A DNA stretch of 64,000 nt, taken from Vitrella brassicaformis. Taxonomy: Eukaryota > Sar > Vitrellaceae. Below, one piece after another: positions 44,804-55,461 of the stretch. The notes below the pieces were generated by a model. It saw nothing but the letters and a program-made list of their open reading frames with translations. It was not told the DNA's origin and did no database searches. A program made the translations under genes and the position numbers. Location: assembly GCA_001179505.1 (NCBI GenBank), contig CDMY01000511.1, positions 20,549 through 84,548 on the forward strand. Reading direction: 5' to 3'. Every line of letters starts with the position of its first letter. Within the stretch, counting starts at the first letter, position 1.

Positions 44804-46106
44804 CTAAGACGTGTCCTGAATCTGCAGTCGCCTGGTGCCGTTATCTTCACCATTGCCGCCCACAATGTCGAGCTCGCCCTCCTCGTTGATGGTGAAGAGG
44901 TTGAAGAGCTCCTTCTGCATGGCCTGGTAGGTGCCGTTGAGCATGTTGACGAGCTCGGGGCCAGTCGTGTCGTCGGCCAGGTCGGGGCCTGAGAACAGGG
45001 CCTGCGGGGTGCGGATGTCGCTCTTGTCGAAGAAGGCGGCACCCTCTGCATCAAGGATGGACGCATGGCATGTGTGTGTGTGGCGTGGCATGTGTACCTT
45101 TGCCGACGACCAGGCGGTCGCCTGATTCGAAGTAGATCTCTACCATGGGTGCGTCGTAGTCCCTGCAGACAGCATGATACAGGCATACGGGCACATCATT
45201 TGGTGGCGGGTGTGTGTGTTTGTGTGTTTGGTCGGTCGGTCGGTCGGTCTTCCCTTCGCTGACCTGAAAACTTCGGCGATTTTCTGCATGGACTCAAATC
45301 TGACCGTCGAAAGAGACCACAGCACACGCACCACACACATCATCCATCCATCCATCCATCAATACGTATCTCTCCCTGACTCCCTCACCGTTTGCCCTCG
45401 CCGAACGAAAGGACCAGTCCCTCCAGCTGCACGCACCCGCCACATAGCACACGGATAATCAACCTCTCTCTCCTCTACTTTGGCTTTCCTTCGCCCTCAC
45501 CTTGTAGAGATCGTTGAGGTCGATGGTGAGCAGGTCGAAGAGGTCGATGCCCTCGAGATATTCCTTAGTGGAGACAATTTCGTCGTTGACACGCAGCACA
45601 CCATATGGCGTCGTTGACCAGGTCAGCGGGACCGTCGATGCCATGGTGTCGTTGCGCGCGCCGTCAGGGGCCTCGCTGACCGCCTGCAGTGCGCGGAGCC
45701 GGCTGGCGACTGCAGGATGCACCTGCACAGAGAGGCCCTGGGCAGTGCCCAAGAGACAGGCACGTAAGACAGTGAGACGTCTCGTGAGGTTGCCTGCCTG
45801 ATGCACCGACCCCCTCACCTGTCTCGACAGCTGTCTGACGACTCCCTCCATTCTGTCCATCTTGTTCTGGAAGGTGATGGTCTGGATGCCCATCAGGACA
45901 AGCATGCCTGCAGACAGACGCAGAAAGACACGCGCACACCGACAGAGGGAAAGGGAAGCGTGTGTCTGTGACTGCTGATGGCGGCGGCGGAGCTGGTGTA
46001 CGCATCAGCTGACAGATCTGTCCCCTGCCCACCGCCCTGCCTGCCTTGCTGTCGGCCTACCGAGGGCGAGGACACCGATGGTGAGTCTCTCGGGTGTGAT
46101 TTCCAT
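44804..46106 (-). CDS. Signal-anchored protein of unknown family, 7 exons
   Basis: Exons 46106-46061, 45907-45819, 45722-45501, 45426-45389, 45299-45264, 45162-45098 and 45045-44804 join in phase into 245 residues ending TAG. A single N-terminal hydrophobic segment (LTIGVLALGMLVLMGIQTIT) with few preceding charges suggests a type II membrane anchor. A short helix follows (KMDRMEGVVRQLSRQ), then a soluble domain (KEYLEGIDLFDLLTIDLNDL, APMVEIYFESGDRLVVG, AAFFDKSDIRTPQALFSGPD, LFTINEEGELDIVGG). No family recognised. It is head to head with the MESD-like gene. Its topology would place the soluble part in the lumen or outside, which could fit a secretory-pathway role, but that is inference. Confidence 0.8.
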
Positions 46107-46294
46107 GACGAATGCGATGTGTGCGATAAAAGGCAGGACACTGATGCGATAACGATGCGATGAAGATGCGATAAGACGACAGGAAGAAGGGGAAAGAACT
46201 GCGAGAAAGATCTGCGATCCTTGCAAACCCTAGACCCTAACCCTACACGTGTTCTCAAAGGGGAAAATATATACCTTTTCGTTCTCCCGATTTG
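46107..46294. promoter_or_regulatory. Divergent promoter with a telomere-like (telo-box) motif
   Basis: 188 bp lie between two start codons. 46225-46247 reads as degenerate CCCTAAA repeats (AAACCCTAGACCCTAACCCT), the sequence of plant-type telomeres and of promoter telo-boxes. TATATA occurs at 46268-46273, close to the MESD-like start at 46295. Confidence 0.5.
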
Positions 46295-47164
46295 ATGGCA
46301 TCGGTGTCGCTGTATGTGCGTTGCTCCCTGCTGCTGGCGCTGGTGCTGCTGCTAGTGTTTCCCATTCGCGAGTCGGCGGCCGCCAGGGAGGATGACGATG
46401 ATGAGGACATTGACGAAGAGGAGGACGATGACGACGTCAGAGGTGAGGGAGCAGACGCGCGGAAGCAAAGATCTGCAGTGAGAAAAGGCATTCCGTGTTT
46501 TGTTGGCAGCTGCCCGTCGGCGGCGTGAGGCAGCCAAGGCTCGTATGGAGCAGATGCAGCAGATGCCCAAGTTCGACCCCAAAAACTTCAACCCGCAGGC
46601 CATCTTCGATGCGCAGAGAAACAAACCACAGATGACATTCGCCACACTCAAATTCGAATACGTAAGCAGACAATGCTGCAGAGACAGACACACCATGACA
46701 CACGCAGAAAGAGGGATCTCTGACCACTGCAGACGTCTGTGTGTCCTCTGCCTGTGCCTGTGTGTGTGTGCAGGAGGAGAAGGAGAAGCAGGAGACGGAG
46801 AAGATAGCTGTGCGATGGCGGAGCATGCTCGAGATGGGCCACATCCAGGTCCAGGCCTATGCCGTCGACCCCGGCAAGATCCTCCTGATGACTCAAAACG
46901 CCGACCAGGCCGACAAGGTCAGGGAGTTCGCACTCGCACAACGAGAGACCGACTGGTTTGAGATCAACCGAAAGAGATTCTTCCCGGGTCGGCAGCAGCA
47001 CGGATAGATGAGATGATGAGCAAGAAAGCAATTGTGGCATTCATCGTGCACTGTGACTGTGGCGTGTGTCAGATGATCGCGACGGGCCTTTAGTTGACTA
47101 TGACGTGAGGAGGAAGGCGCGGGATGCCAGGAAGGCCAAGAAGGAGGGCAAAACTGAACTGTAG
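46295..47164 (+). CDS. MESD: MESD-like endoplasmic reticulum chaperone
   Basis: Exons 46295-46442, 46510-46661, 46774-46987 and 47073-47164 give 201 residues. A signal peptide (MASVSLYVRCSLLLALVLLL) is followed by an acidic stretch (DDDDEDIDEEEDDDD), then a domain resembling MESD/Boca, the folding chaperone of LRP-type receptors: PQMTFATLKFEYEEKEKQET, IAVRWRSMLEMGHIQVQAYA, ILLMTQNADQADKVREFAL, TDWFEINRKRFFPG. The last exon ends KKEGKTEL, a KDEL-type retention signal, as expected for the family. Using the splice at 46987 rather than the TAG at 47005 is justified because it adds this signal. Clients would be beta-propeller/EGF-type membrane proteins if the role is conserved. The family call rests on motif resemblance. 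Confidence 0.75.
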
Positions 47165-47637
47165 TTCTGGCGGCGGCACCATTGACAGCGCTTTGCTGAT
47201 GGCTGGTGAGGAAGCGAGTGGTGACTGACGCAATAATTAAGTGCAGCCTCATGAATTAGGAGGGAGGGGTTTCACCCACTCGGTGCCGACCGACGTTTAT
47301 CGTGGCGGCAGCAGCTGGCGCCGTGCGCCCGTGTGTTCGAGACTGATGAAAGCGAGCATGGTGCGTTTGTCATTTGGTTTCCGTTGCCTTTATGTCAATG
47401 ACCACTAAACACGTCAAGTCCCAACCCCCCAGTCAATCCCTCCCTCCCTCCCTCCCTCCCTCATTCTATACATCACTGACTGACACCACTCACTCACTCA
47501 CCCCATGTACCCACACCCAGGTAGCCAACGCACATCATCATACTAAGTCAGTCCTCCCCCCAGCTCTCGCCAGCTGGACGCACAGTTGTCCCTCCTCCAT
47601 CCCTCAATGGACAGACAGACAGACAGACAGACAGCAT
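47165..47637. other. Non-coding interval between converging genes
   Basis: No gene seen. It contains a (CCCT)n run near 47442-47462 and CAGACAGA repeats near 47610. Confidence 0.6.
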
Positions 47638-48586
47638 TCATTTTATGGTGACCATGGCACTGTGGTGCGAGAGGTAGGCGTTTGGGATACTGGCAAGGCA
47701 TGTGTCCTGCAGCTGTTGAGGGGAGAGGGATGACGTGGGGTGGGTCCGCCGGTAGATGGGGATGACCTGCTCGCACAGACCCCTCCATGGCAGGGAATGA
47801 TTTGGCGCCTTCTTGAGCACGCTCTGGATGGTCTCCCTCCAACCCCTCCACCCACCAGCATCCTGAACCAACGCACCACCCACACGGAGGAGCCATGATG
47901 GGTAGGCGAGCAAGCTATGATTCTCCCTCCCTCCCTCTCTCCCTGTGCACCCACCTCTGTCTTTGCGGCCTTCTTCACAGGCGAACCATCTCTGCCCACT
48001 GGATGGACCTGGCGCCCACATGGACGTACACAGAAGAGCCAATCCATAGGCACACGCACAGAATCATTCAGTGCCTGCCTGCATCAGTGACCCGCCGTAC
48101 CCCGTTCTGCAAGGGCCGCTTCACCACGCCGTTCGGCTGTGATGGCGGATGCTTGCTTGGCGTCGGTGCGGCTGTAGTGGTCGCTGTCTGTGGCTTGCCA
48201 TGTTGCTTCTTGCTCTTGGCATACTGGCCATGGTACTTGTCCTCCTCTGTCCAGTCCACCCAACACATCACATCCAGACACACGGCAGATCTCTCTGTGT
48301 GTCCGCCTGTTCGTTGCTTTCCTTCGTGGCCACCCACCTGTGACGCACGAGTTGTGATTCATGTACTCGTATCCGGCGAATTCCTTCTTGCAGTCGATGC
48401 ACGTGAACACCCTGACAAACACCAACACACACAACCACACCACAGGAGTGCACACACGCTCCCGGCCTGTGTGTTTGTGTCCATCTTCTGTCCTCACCAT
48501 GCGTTTGGGCATTTGGTCTGGCAGTGTGAGTCGATCTTTGGCTTCTTGACGACGTCGTGGCAGACGTCACAGATGAACGACGGCAT
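47638..48586 (-). CDS. LYAR: LYAR-type C2HC zinc-finger protein
   Basis: Exons 48586-48498, 48411-48338, 48246-48101, 48008-47955 and 47862-47638 join in phase into 195 residues. The N-terminus (MPSFICDVCHDVVKKPKIDS, HCQTKC, FTCIDCKKEF, YMNHNSCV) matches the paired LYAR zinc fingers, followed by EEDKYHGQY, the LYAR-type EAEKYQG equivalent. A Thr/Pro/Lys-rich linker leads to a C-terminal domain (WRETIQSVLKKAPNHSLPWR) like the conserved C-terminal helix bundle of LYAR proteins. Family members are nucleolar and act in rRNA processing and cell growth. Start codons of this gene and the MOG1 homologue are only 131 bp apart. Confidence 0.85.
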
Positions 48587-48717
48587 CTGTTCAGAGAGCC
48601 AGCAGCGAACTCGCCGTCTGCGAGCTTAGCCGAGACAGATCTGAGCTCGCATTGGGGAACCGCTGCTGTCGGAGAAGGAGCCGTTGCGGGCTTCGCGTAT
48701 GAGTGATCTGCTGCACA
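48587..48717. promoter_or_regulatory. 131-bp bidirectional promoter region (LYAR/MOG1)
   Basis: This is the whole space between two divergent start codons, so transcription of both genes must begin here or very close by. The sequence is GC-rich without a TATA element, with GAGCTTAGCC and GAGCTCGC-like motifs. Confidence 0.5.
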
Positions 48718-49699
48718 ATGTCGTTCCGCGAAGTGGATCTGTTCGGCGGCGCGATGAGATGCGCCATCCCGCAGAGCTTCGCCGACGTCAGGTGAGAACC
48801 GCCAGGAAATGAATGACACAAGGCAGTGACAGTGATGGCAGCGGGCAGCAGGACTGAAGCGGATGAATGCATTCATCTCATTTGTGTGTGTGTGACCTTG
48901 GTGATTCAGTCAGATCCGTGATGTGCCCGACAACCAGGAGGTGTTTGCTGACTTCCACACCGACAGCAGCCTCATGTTCGAAGTCGTGCAGTACCAACAA
49001 ACCGTCACCGACCAAGACGCACCAAGGTCAGCCAATCACACACGAGCTGACTCCACCTCTTGGCCACGACAGAATGAGTGTTTGTCTGTTGCTTGTATGT
49101 GTTCGTTGCAGGTATTTCTTTCGTGATTTGGCTGAGGTGAATGAGGCCGACCCGTGGGAGGTGCTGCAGGTGATCCGCCTGGAGCCAGCGATCATGCCTA
49201 ACCTAGAGTGAGTGTGCCTCAACAGACGGAGGAGACAAACCACACTGCAGTATGATTGATTCTTTCTGCGTGTGTGTGTTGTGAATGTCAGTGGTTCGAT
49301 TTGTAAGTATTTGGTGATGGGCCATCAGACGGTGAGCAAGTTCAGGGAGGGCAGGGAAGCCGCCAATGTCGTCGCCATCTACATGGCCATCATCAGGCTA
49401 CCCGGTACGCAGCATACACGCAGGCCACGCCACCACTACACACCTTTCACACATCCCCTCAGCATATCTCTGCCGCATGTGTGTGTGGTGTGTCAGAGCA
49501 TCATTCAGAGGTGTTGATAAGCTTCAACGACCCCCGGTGCCTCAGCCCCGCCAGCAGCAGCGCCCCAGCCTCGCATGTCGGCGTGCCCAACGGGACCTCG
49601 CTTCATGACGCCTACAGCTACCTCAACCAGGAGGGGCCGCAGCAGTTCCAGAGTCTGCTCGAGACGTTTCAGATCAGAGACTGGGGGCTGTTCGGATGA
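48718..49699 (+). CDS. MOG1: Ran-interacting MOG1 homologue
   Basis: Exons 48718-48791, 48910-49026, 49112-49207, 49292-49404 and 49497-49699 give 200 residues. The start MSFREVDLFGGAMRCAIPQS, then FADVSQIRDVPDNQEVFADF and the following HTDSSLMFEV and APRYFFRDLAEVNEAD, are characteristic of MOG1/RANGRF, which promotes nucleotide release from Ran GTPase in nuclear transport. The frame chosen, not the overlapping one from 48700, is the one that gives this match. The C-terminal half (YLVMGHQTVSKFREGREAAN, FNDPRC) continues the fold. Length is close to the family norm of about 185-220. Confidence 0.9.
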
Positions 49700-50660
49700 T
49701 GGATGCATGGATGCATGGATGACGTGAAGCTGTCGATTATCGAGTGTAGTATACTGATTGACGGCGTAGTGCATTTATTTGCTATGTATTGCTGCCATAG
49801 TGTGACGGGCGTGAGGACATCCGTGTATGAAGATAACTTGGGGTTGCGATTGATGGAGCGATGCGATTCGAATGAACCACACGGGGGAGAGAGAACGTTG
49901 TTGAGTGTCCGAGTGTATGTCCGTGTCCATGGATGCGTTGGTCTGGTCCCATCATGCTGGAGCGCTGGCAGACAGGCAGGCAGACAGGCAGACAGGCAGG
50001 CATTTACGCATCAAGGGCATTGTGCACGCCTCCCTTACATACCCACTTTGCTTGCAGCCAGCCACTCTTCGCCCCACGCCACGCCACACAATCCATACGG
50101 ACAGACATACATTCACGGCACGCCAAACAACAAAAATTGGGTACACAGAGAGACAGGGAGTGAATGAGACAGAGAGAGGGAGAGGAGACCAGGACCGGTA
50201 CACAGACAGACAGACAGACAGACAGGGGGATTAATTGGCCGCAGCTCGCTTCGTGTCGCCTCGCCTTGAAAGTATATCATCTTCTCTGCCCCACTAGACT
50301 CGTCCATTCATCCATCCGTCACGAGCCGGCAGGTTGCACGATCGTCACTCACTCCGTCCACACCCTCAGTTACCCACATCAATCAATACACACATACAGC
50401 AAGCCAAGCAGCCAGCAAGACAGCAAGACAGCAAGACAGGACGAGGGCAACCCGATGAATGACTTCCTTCGAAGGGCAGGCAGGCAAGAGATAAGAAAAC
50501 GGTGTAAAAAAGAGCAGCACCGCCCCGCCAGCCAGCCAGCCAAGCCCACAGGCCACCCAGCAAAACAGAAAACAGACAGGCAGACACCCAGGCCATCATC
50601 GCTCACACCACGCAGGCACGTGACGCCAAGCCAAGCCATCCACCGTGCGTGTCTGTGAGG
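49700..50660. other. Low-complexity intergenic region
   Basis: No supported gene. It is rich in CAGGCAGGCAGA, CAGACAGA and CAGCAAGACAG repeats, between the ends of two converging genes. Confidence 0.65.
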
Positions 50661-53600
50661 CTATCGTCCGCCGGGAGGCCGTGGCCCGGCCTCCATCTTG
50701 ACCTCATCCGACGGCACCAGATGCAGCAGGTCATCTACACAACCAACCAACCACAGGAAACGAGAATGGATCTCGCTGGCTGGCGAGGTGAGGATGAATG
50801 GCGCGTGTGTCCGTCCTTTCTGCTGTACTGATTACTCTGTCTCGACAGCACGATAGACAGTTCAGGCAGGCAGCGTCAATCAGGCAGGGGGCTGCGTGAG
50901 GGGCGCGGTGGTACCTTCGGTCGATGACAACCCAGACGACGACACACCAGACGCACCCTACACCACATACACACCAGACGAACGAACACCATGCACAGAC
51001 ATTCTGAAATATAAGCTTTGCATCCCTGCCTCCCTCACCGTTGGGAAGTTCATGCCTCCAGGTGGCGTGTCGTCATCCTTGGCCGCGACCCCCTGCGCCT
51101 GCCCCAAGAGGTTCATCGGCCCCGTGGACCCGCTCCCACTCGCAGGTGACAGATTGAGCAGGTTGCCGCTGCCCCCACCGCCAGGCGGGCTGTTGGACCG
51201 GCCACTGATGTCCCCCATCCCCAGGCCGTTCATGCCGGGGTCCGACCCGCCCCCGCTGCTCGACGACATGCCCCCAATGGTCCGCAGGTTCATGTCCTGC
51301 ACTCCCGGGGGGCTCATCATCTGCTGCTGGTGCTGCTGCTGCTGCTGGGTGCCACCGCCCACCGTCATGGACATGGAGGCGAACAGGTCCTCCAGCTGCT
51401 GGCCTCCGGCTCCTTTCTGCTGCGGGGAGGCGGCGGACGACGGCGCGCACGACATGTATGGCGTCATGGGGGCGGACATGCCCTGGGGGCCGAGGGTCTG
51501 GGGCGACCCGCTGCCAGTGGGGGAGGGCTGGTGGCTGTGGGGCTGCCACGGCACGGCGCCGCCACTCATCGAGGGGTTCTGTAGACTCATCGCCCGCTGC
51601 TGCTGATGCTGCTGCTGCTGGCCGCCAGCAGGAAACGACAATCCGCCCTGACAGAGAGAGATAGACGAGACGTACAATGAATGCATTCATCGATCGGTTT
51701 GTGTGCATTGCATTGTGGGTGTTGGTACTGTGGCCTGCACTGCACTGCACACCATGTTGGGCACACCCCCGGCGTTTGGCTGTATGTGTGCGTATCCCGG
51801 TGCGTTGGGGGGCTGCATGACGTTGATGTTCATGTTGGGGAAACCCATGCTCATGTTCATGTGCATCGCTGGCATGCTCCCTGCACACACATCATCACAC
51901 ATACACACATACACTCAGCGTGCATGTCAGTGAGTGAGCCTGTGGGCGTCTGAGGATCCCATCCCCCTAAGGACAGACCTGGTGTCTGCATGCCTGCACC
52001 CATTCCGCCGCCCGGGTGCTGCATGGTGAACTGGCTGCTCGGCGGGGCGGGGAGCGCCGGCACCGGCGCCACACCCGACACACCACTACCAAAATTCTTA
52101 GACACTGGACACAGACAGACAGACATAGAGAGGGAGGGGAGAACAATCCATCCATCCGTCCAGGTGCGTGTCATTCATCAGTGCCTCCCTCAGTCTCACG
52201 TACGTGTGCATTGGTTGGGGTCGAATGACCCCATGGCGTCCGGGAGGGGCGTCACGTCGAATGGCTCCTTGAAGTCCACCGGGGCCGGCGGCTGCTCGTC
52301 CAGACCTAACAGGTCACCAGACGGACCGAGGGGCTTCTTGCCACCAACTGATTTCATTGATTTGATGAAAAAGGGAACGAACAGAGGTTGCTGTGGCCTG
52401 TGTGTCTTGGTGTGTCTTGATGCATCTATGTGTGTGTGTGTACCTTCTTCGGTATCGAAATCGATGAGTGAGGTCTCTTGCGCAGCCTTGGCTCCGTGTC
52501 TGCGACTGCGGCCGCTATGAGAGCCCGTGCTGCTCTCATCGTCATGCTGACGCCACACACCACACACCACACACCACACACAAAGAGGGACCAAATGCAA
52601 ACATTCCTGCGCCCATGTCTGATAGGTGCCCCATCTGTTCCTTCCCCCGGCTACTTACGTCTCTGTCGCTTCTGTTCCTCTCGCTCATGTCGCCCTCCCT
52701 CTCCCGATCTCTGTCCCGATCGCGGTCCCTGTCCCTTCTGCGTGACGCCCTCCGCCTCTCCCGCCGCTCAATCTCACCCTCGGCCTCCTCACGCTCACGC
52801 GCACGCCTCTCGCGCTCCTCGCGCTCCTTGCGACGACGCTCCTTCATCTTCTGAACCTGCGGGCGGACACGTTGCGACCAGGGGCGATGCCATCGATGGA
52901 TGTGTTTGTTGTGTGAGGACTCGTGGATGCCGACCCGTTTTAGGGTTGACGGCAGTCTGACGGCGTCGGCGGGTATCTTTTTCTTCTCCTCGTGCTGGCC
53001 GTCGAGCAGCCAGTCGAGAGCCGCCTGCGTGTCGTTGTTGTGCATCCGTAACGCCTTGCGAGCCGGACCCTCGTCGAATCCCTGCAAACGACGTGCACTG
53101 TGAACGTGGTTCTGGGGTGTGGTGTGGCGTGGTGTGGTGTGTGTTGGGTGGGGTGGGGTGGATTACTTGCGCGAGGAGGGCTGAGAGCGAGAGGGCATCC
53201 ACTGGCACCGACGAGTCAGCCACATCAGCAAACGCACCATCCTGCAGAGGAATGGGACACATACACCCACACGCATGGCCGGCTATTCATCTATCGCACA
53301 CGTGTGCCGTCTGTCCTCCTGTCCGTCTGTCTGTCTGTGGTGACCTTTTCCCATTTCTCGAGTATCTTCATTGTTGCATCTCCGTCGTCCTCGCCGCCCT
53401 CCTGAAGCTCCAACTCAACCTATCAACCAGCCACACCATACACCGACCGACAAACGAAACATGTTGTCTTGCCTTGTGTGCCGCGTTCCTTTCCCACCCA
53501 TCCCACCCACCTGTGGCTCGAGCTGCTGTGGTGTCATCTCGATCATCGGACGGAACTCCATGCGGGCTGAACCCAAGCAGACAGAGGTGACACGAATGAG

Positions 53601-54320
53601 CCATTCTCATACAGTGTGTGGTTGCTTCATTGCTTGCCTGGCAGCACGTGGTTGACGGCATGGGCAGAGGCGGCGAAGAACTCATACTGAAGATACTGCA
53701 CTCGACGCACACACACATGACATCACACGCACCAAGACATTCACGTGGTTGGGTGCACTGCACCAGACGTGACGTACCTTGAGTGTCTGAAGTGTGGAGT
53801 CGTAGATATCGCCCTTGTACTCGTCCAAGATGTGCAGCCACTCAAACACCTGCACGCACCCAACACGCACACAGTCTTGTCCAGCTGAAGGCGCACGAAA
53901 GCAGCTGCCATCCCCATACCTGTCTGTCAATCTCTGTGAATGCGAGGCGTGCCGACTCGAGGTTTGACTCGGCCTGCAGGTACCGCTTGTCCTGCCGACG
54001 CAAATTCTTGTTGGACGACACCTGCTGGAAACTCTTCCTGAACACACAAGAGGGAGAGAAGGAAACGGCCATGGGAGTCACAACCTGTGTGTGGGGGGCG
54101 TGCTGTTGTATGTGGTTACTTTGCGGCCTGCAGCTCGAGCAGCTTCCGCTTGCGATTCTCAAGCTGAATCTGCACACACACACAGAGGCACGTCAACAAG
54201 TGCCATGTGATGTGATGGTGCTCCCCTCCCTCGCTCCTCGACTGACTGACCTTGAGGTTTTTGTTGTTGGCCAGGTGTTGCTTCAGCGGCCCCGTCACGT
54301 TAAAATCCAAATCGCGACGC

Positions 54321-54353
<33 letters not shown>

Positions 54354-55050
54354 CACAGAGCAGGCAGCAGGGAAGGAGAGAGAGAGCGAGATACAGCAAT
54401 GCCGTGCGCTCGTCGGCCATGCCCACCAGTTTGGCCACAGCCGAGTGCGGCGCATCCGCACGAGTGATGGCATTCGTCGCCTGCACCCAGCCAGACACAC
54501 AGGCCACACAGAGGCAGAAGCACCGATGAACCACTCCAAGTGCCCCCAGTTGCTTGCTCCTTAATGACCTCTCTGAATTTGCAGCTGTCCGCCGATATGA
54601 GTTCGTCGGTGCCCTTGGTGAATCCGGTGACGAGTGCGTCCGAGAGGTGCATGAGCCCGCCGCAGACGGCCTCGATGCCCAGCATGAACTTGTCCACGCC
54701 ATTAAACACCTCCTGCAAAGTGTGGTCGTACTTGAGAAACTCACGCACGATCCCTAGTCGGTCGCAGGCAAACGAAACAAGCCGAGGAGCACCAACGGCA
54801 TACACACGCACAATGAACGAAAGTGTCCTGTTTCTGTTGCTCGTGTGGGTGCGTCTTGCCGACCTTCGAACACCGGGTCCTCCAGCACGCCGTGGGTCAG
54901 CTGCACACACACACACAGAGGCCCCAGGCGCCAAATAAGGCCCTGATTCTCTGTGCGTGCGTATGTGGTCACCTTTTCAAGCCAGACGTTGATTTCAGTG
55001 GAGACTGAGTTCCACGTGTCCTCCATGGCCGCCTGTGCCGCTGTTGTCAT
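50661..55050 (-). CDS. BAR-like / UBA protein with clathrin-box-like motifs, 21 exons
   Basis: Exons: 55050-54973, 54900-54864, 54753-54569, 54480-54427 (donor uncertain), 54319-54251, 54169-54120, 54037-53920, 53849-53778, 53695-53638, 53566-53511, 53419-53345, 53241-53167, 53081-52935 (donor uncertain), 52856-52659, 52546-52444, 52347-52204, 52104-51979, 51880-51753, 51647-51039, 50957-50915 and 50734-50661; 832 residues. The N-terminal roughly 260 residues are long amphipathic helices like a BAR domain (FLKYDHTLQEVFNGVDKFML, LRRDLDFNVTGPLKQHL, YLQAESNLESARLAFTEIDR). A UBA domain follows (LLAQGFDEGPARKALRMHN, QAALDWLLDG), then a very basic/acidic helix (RDRDRDRDRDRERE) and a Met/Gln/Gly-rich tail with clathrin/adaptor-type motifs SLIDFD, DLLGLDE, NLLNLSP, DDLLHLV. 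Inference: an endocytic adaptor linking curved membrane, ubiquitin and coat. Confidence 0.8.
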
Positions 55051-55461
55051 CGGGCGCACCAAGGACCAAACCGCTCTCCAGACAAGGGAAGAGGGCTACA
55101 CAGAGGCCACCCCCGTTGCGCCCACAAGGCTCAAACGCAAGAACCTCTGCTCTCTAAGCTCGCAATCTGGCCTCGCCTTCTTTCTCAGGCCATTCCTCCT
55201 TGAGATCTTGTTGCTGCTGAGCAGTGCGCGAGGTTTTGTAGTCTATCGAGCGTTTTGATCTTCAGAAGTTTTGGTTCTGTGCCGTCCGAGTCCTGAGGCT
55301 TGCAGAGCTTCTCGAGGGCTTCGCTTGATGAATGCCTTGCAAGGGTGTTACAGACCAGATCTGGTAGGCACGACACCAACACAGGAAAGCGAATGAAGAC
55401 CTTGTCTGGTCTGTGTGCCATTGGTTTGCAGGTTGAAACGAACCAAACGACCGCCGTGTGA
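55051..55461. promoter_or_regulatory. Divergent intergenic region (BAR/UBA and thioredoxin-like genes)
   Basis: 411 bp between divergent starts, with no supported coding sequence. No specific element recognised. Confidence 0.4.

Noticed and set aside
46999-47007. TAG at 47005 as the end of the MESD-like gene (ending GRQQHG)
   Set aside because: Splicing at 46987 to 47073 keeps phase and yields a C-terminal KTEL retention signal expected for this family.
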